From: Maribacter sp. MMG018
GTDB lineage: Bacteria > Bacteroidota > Bacteroidia > Flavobacteriales > Flavobacteriaceae
Assembly: GCF_018100785.1 (NCBI RefSeq)
Contig: NZ_JAGJEC010000004.1
Location: 62,001-126,000, forward strand
Direction of reading: 5' to 3'
Length of the DNA stretch: 64,000 bases
Made by a program: the position numbers and the translations under genes. Under the pieces are notes generated by a model that worked only from the letters and a program-made list of their open reading frames with translations, was not told the origin of the DNA and ran no database searches. Positions 62,922-64,000 of the stretch are shown piece after piece. Numbering within the stretch: position 1 is the first letter of the stretch; each line of letters begins with the position of its first letter.

Positions 62922-63305
62922 ATGTCTCGCTATTATAAAAAAAAAGAACTGATTGTGGTCAGGGCCAGAATTAGATCTACCATAAAAAACTCCGGTTTTT
63001 TTGTAAAAAATTTATGGAAAGTAGTAGGATTCGGAATCTTTTTCGCCATCTGGGCACCTACATATGTTAGCGTAGATCAATTGGGTAGAAGTAAATCTGC
63101 CATGGAAACAAGCGGTCTCGAATATAAAGAGCTTGTAATACTAACGGCCGTACTCTATACTTTTTTTTCATTTTTGGCCCACTTTATCTGGCAAAAACAA
63201 GATAGAAAAAAGCTAAACAGATTGGAACAAAGAAAACGTGAACTGGAAAAGGAACTGGGTCTTGGCATAAAAAAGACGAAACAAGAAACACAACAAAAAC
63301 CTTAA
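62922..63305 (+). CDS. Small membrane protein with C-terminal coiled coil
   Basis: This 127-residue protein has two membrane segments (VVGFGIFFAIWAPTYVSV and LVILTAVLYTFFSFLAHFIW). The C-terminal stretch is basic and helical (KKLNRLEQRKRELEKELGLG), a likely coiled coil. The family is unknown. It is the only gene between the ASCH-like lipoprotein and the truncated last gene, and no promoter was identified. Confidence 0.6.
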   Translation: MSRYYKKKELIVVRARIRSTIKNSGFFVKNLWKVVGFGIFFAIWAPTYVSVDQLGRSKSAMETSGLEYKELVILTAVLYTFFSFLAHFIWQKQDRKKLNRLEQRKRELEKELGLGIKKTKQETQQKP

Positions 63306-63534
63306 ACAATCAGCGAAACAAAAAACCGTTCACCAACCGACCCTTCATAACACTGCCATAAAACCACCAGAATATCATTAATTGTTAAAAACCTCATTTA
63401 TAATTAATTTCAGGTGGTTAATATAATTCAAAAGCTTACGCCCCAACTTTTCTATCTTTGATAAAAAAGTACTTTACACTTAGCTACAATACTGAAAACA
63501 AGTATCTTAGCAAATTATTTTAAACAAACCGCGA

Positions 63535-64000
63535 ATGAACAAAATTATCATACTAACACTTTTCATGCTTACCGGATTGGTATCCTGTAAAACTTCTGAA
63601 AAGAATTTTGATAAACTTGAAATTGCAAAAAAATACTACAAGGCACTAGACGACTCAGACGATTCTGAAATTGCAAATATATTGTCGGACACCATTTTGA
63701 TCAGAGAAAACGAATATGATTACGAGGAAGTTTTTCCTCTAAAAAGATATGCCGAATGGATAAAATGGGATTCCGTTTTTAACCCAACCTACGAGGTTCT
63801 TACCCTAGAGGAAGAAAATGGAACGGTAAGGGCAAAGATTTCTAAAATGGACAAAAGAATATCATTTCTACACAAAGGACCGATCGTAACCAATGAAACC
63901 ATTTTTTTTGACGATGATAAAATTAACAGGGTCGAAAAAACCAAGTACCTGATATTTAACGAAGTAATATTTGTAAAAAACAGGGACGAGCTGGTAGACT
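63535..64000 (+). CDS. Lipoprotein of the NTF2-like type, 3' end outside window
   Basis: About 155 codons are visible. A lipoprotein signal (ILTLFMLTGLVSCKTS, Cys about 19) is followed by LEIAKKYYKALDDSDDSEIANILSDTILIRENEYDYEEVF, which looks like the start of an NTF2/SnoaL-like domain. Beta strands continue to the window edge (ETIFFDDDKINRVEKTKYL). The gene is cut, so its length and family are open. The start codon ATG at 63535 is preceded by an A-rich stretch. Confidence 0.7.
   Translation, partial: MNKIIILTLFMLTGLVSCKTSEKNFDKLEIAKKYYKALDDSDDSEIANILSDTILIRENEYDYEEVFPLKRYAEWIKWDSVFNPTYEVLTLEEENGTVRAKISKMDKRISFLHKGPIVTNETIFFDDDKINRVEKTKYLIFNEVIFVKNRDELVD

Noticed and set aside
1-64000. CRISPR arrays, rRNA genes, insertion sequences, riboswitches
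   Set aside because: No spaced identical short repeats, no rRNA-like conserved blocks, no transposase and no recognisable aptamer core were seen.

Overview
The window is bacterial DNA from the Bacteroidota, most likely a marine member of the Flavobacteriaceae. The evidence is two SusC-type TonB-dependent receptors, one SusD lipoprotein, an ECF sigma/FecR pair, many lipoproteins with Cys lipoboxes, AT-rich spacers, almost no Shine-Dalgarno sequences, and promoters of the Bacteroidota TAnnTTTG type. I do not assign a species.

Region 1 (1-24119) is a catabolic locus read leftwards. A DeoR-family repressor gene (23337-24119) diverges from a long minus-strand series. The first six genes are nearly fused: class III aminotransferase, class I aldolase, FGGY sugar kinase, NagB-like protein, amidohydrolase and ceramidase-like amidase. 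After them come a sodium:solute symporter, a phytanoyl-CoA dioxygenase-like oxygenase, three surface lipoproteins with beta-propeller-type folds (two sialidase-like, one GH32/43-like), an HpcH/HpaI aldolase, an aldo/keto reductase, a HEAT-like lipoprotein, a Gfo/Idh/MocA oxidoreductase and an SDR. Next is a decayed stretch with amidohydrolase and aminotransferase remnants, then a SusC receptor cut by the window edge. The genes suggest uptake, deacylation, transamination or deamination, phosphorylation and aldol cleavage of an unusual, probably N-acylated, sugar-like compound. The substrate cannot be read from the sequence.

Region 2 (24316-43905) is a 19.4-kb genomic island. It is bounded by two nearly identical direct repeats of about 178 bp, each ending in the same 3' half of an elongator tRNA-Met gene (anticodon CAT). 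This is what tandem integration at a tRNA gene leaves behind. The cargo is small enzymes and membrane proteins: two Crp/Fnr-type regulators, an FMN reductase, a nitroreductase, DoxX, an ABM monooxygenase, three GNATs, two class-C-type serine hydrolases, an ABC exporter with an M1-peptidase fusion, an SDR, a VOC protein and a CHMI-like isomerase that seems to start with ATA. Six transcription units in the island share one promoter design: TTCTTAA-N6-TYAA, exactly 22 nt, then TAnnTTTG (one box has a single mismatch). This looks like an activator regulon, probably served by the Crp/Fnr proteins.

Region 3 (44000-64000) looks more like ordinary chromosome. It holds an endonuclease/exonuclease/phosphatase-family protein, an acyl-CoA synthetase, an NlpE/META lipoprotein and a GNAT. 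It also has an ECF sigma-FecR-SusC-SusD-phosphoesterase-phosphatase locus (58353 down to 49259) that probably serves an organic phosphate or phosphodiester. Downstream on the plus strand are a quinone-oxidoreductase-like MDR protein, a CsaA-like protein, a zinc metallopeptidase-like protein and several small lipoproteins or membrane proteins. The last gene is cut by the window end.
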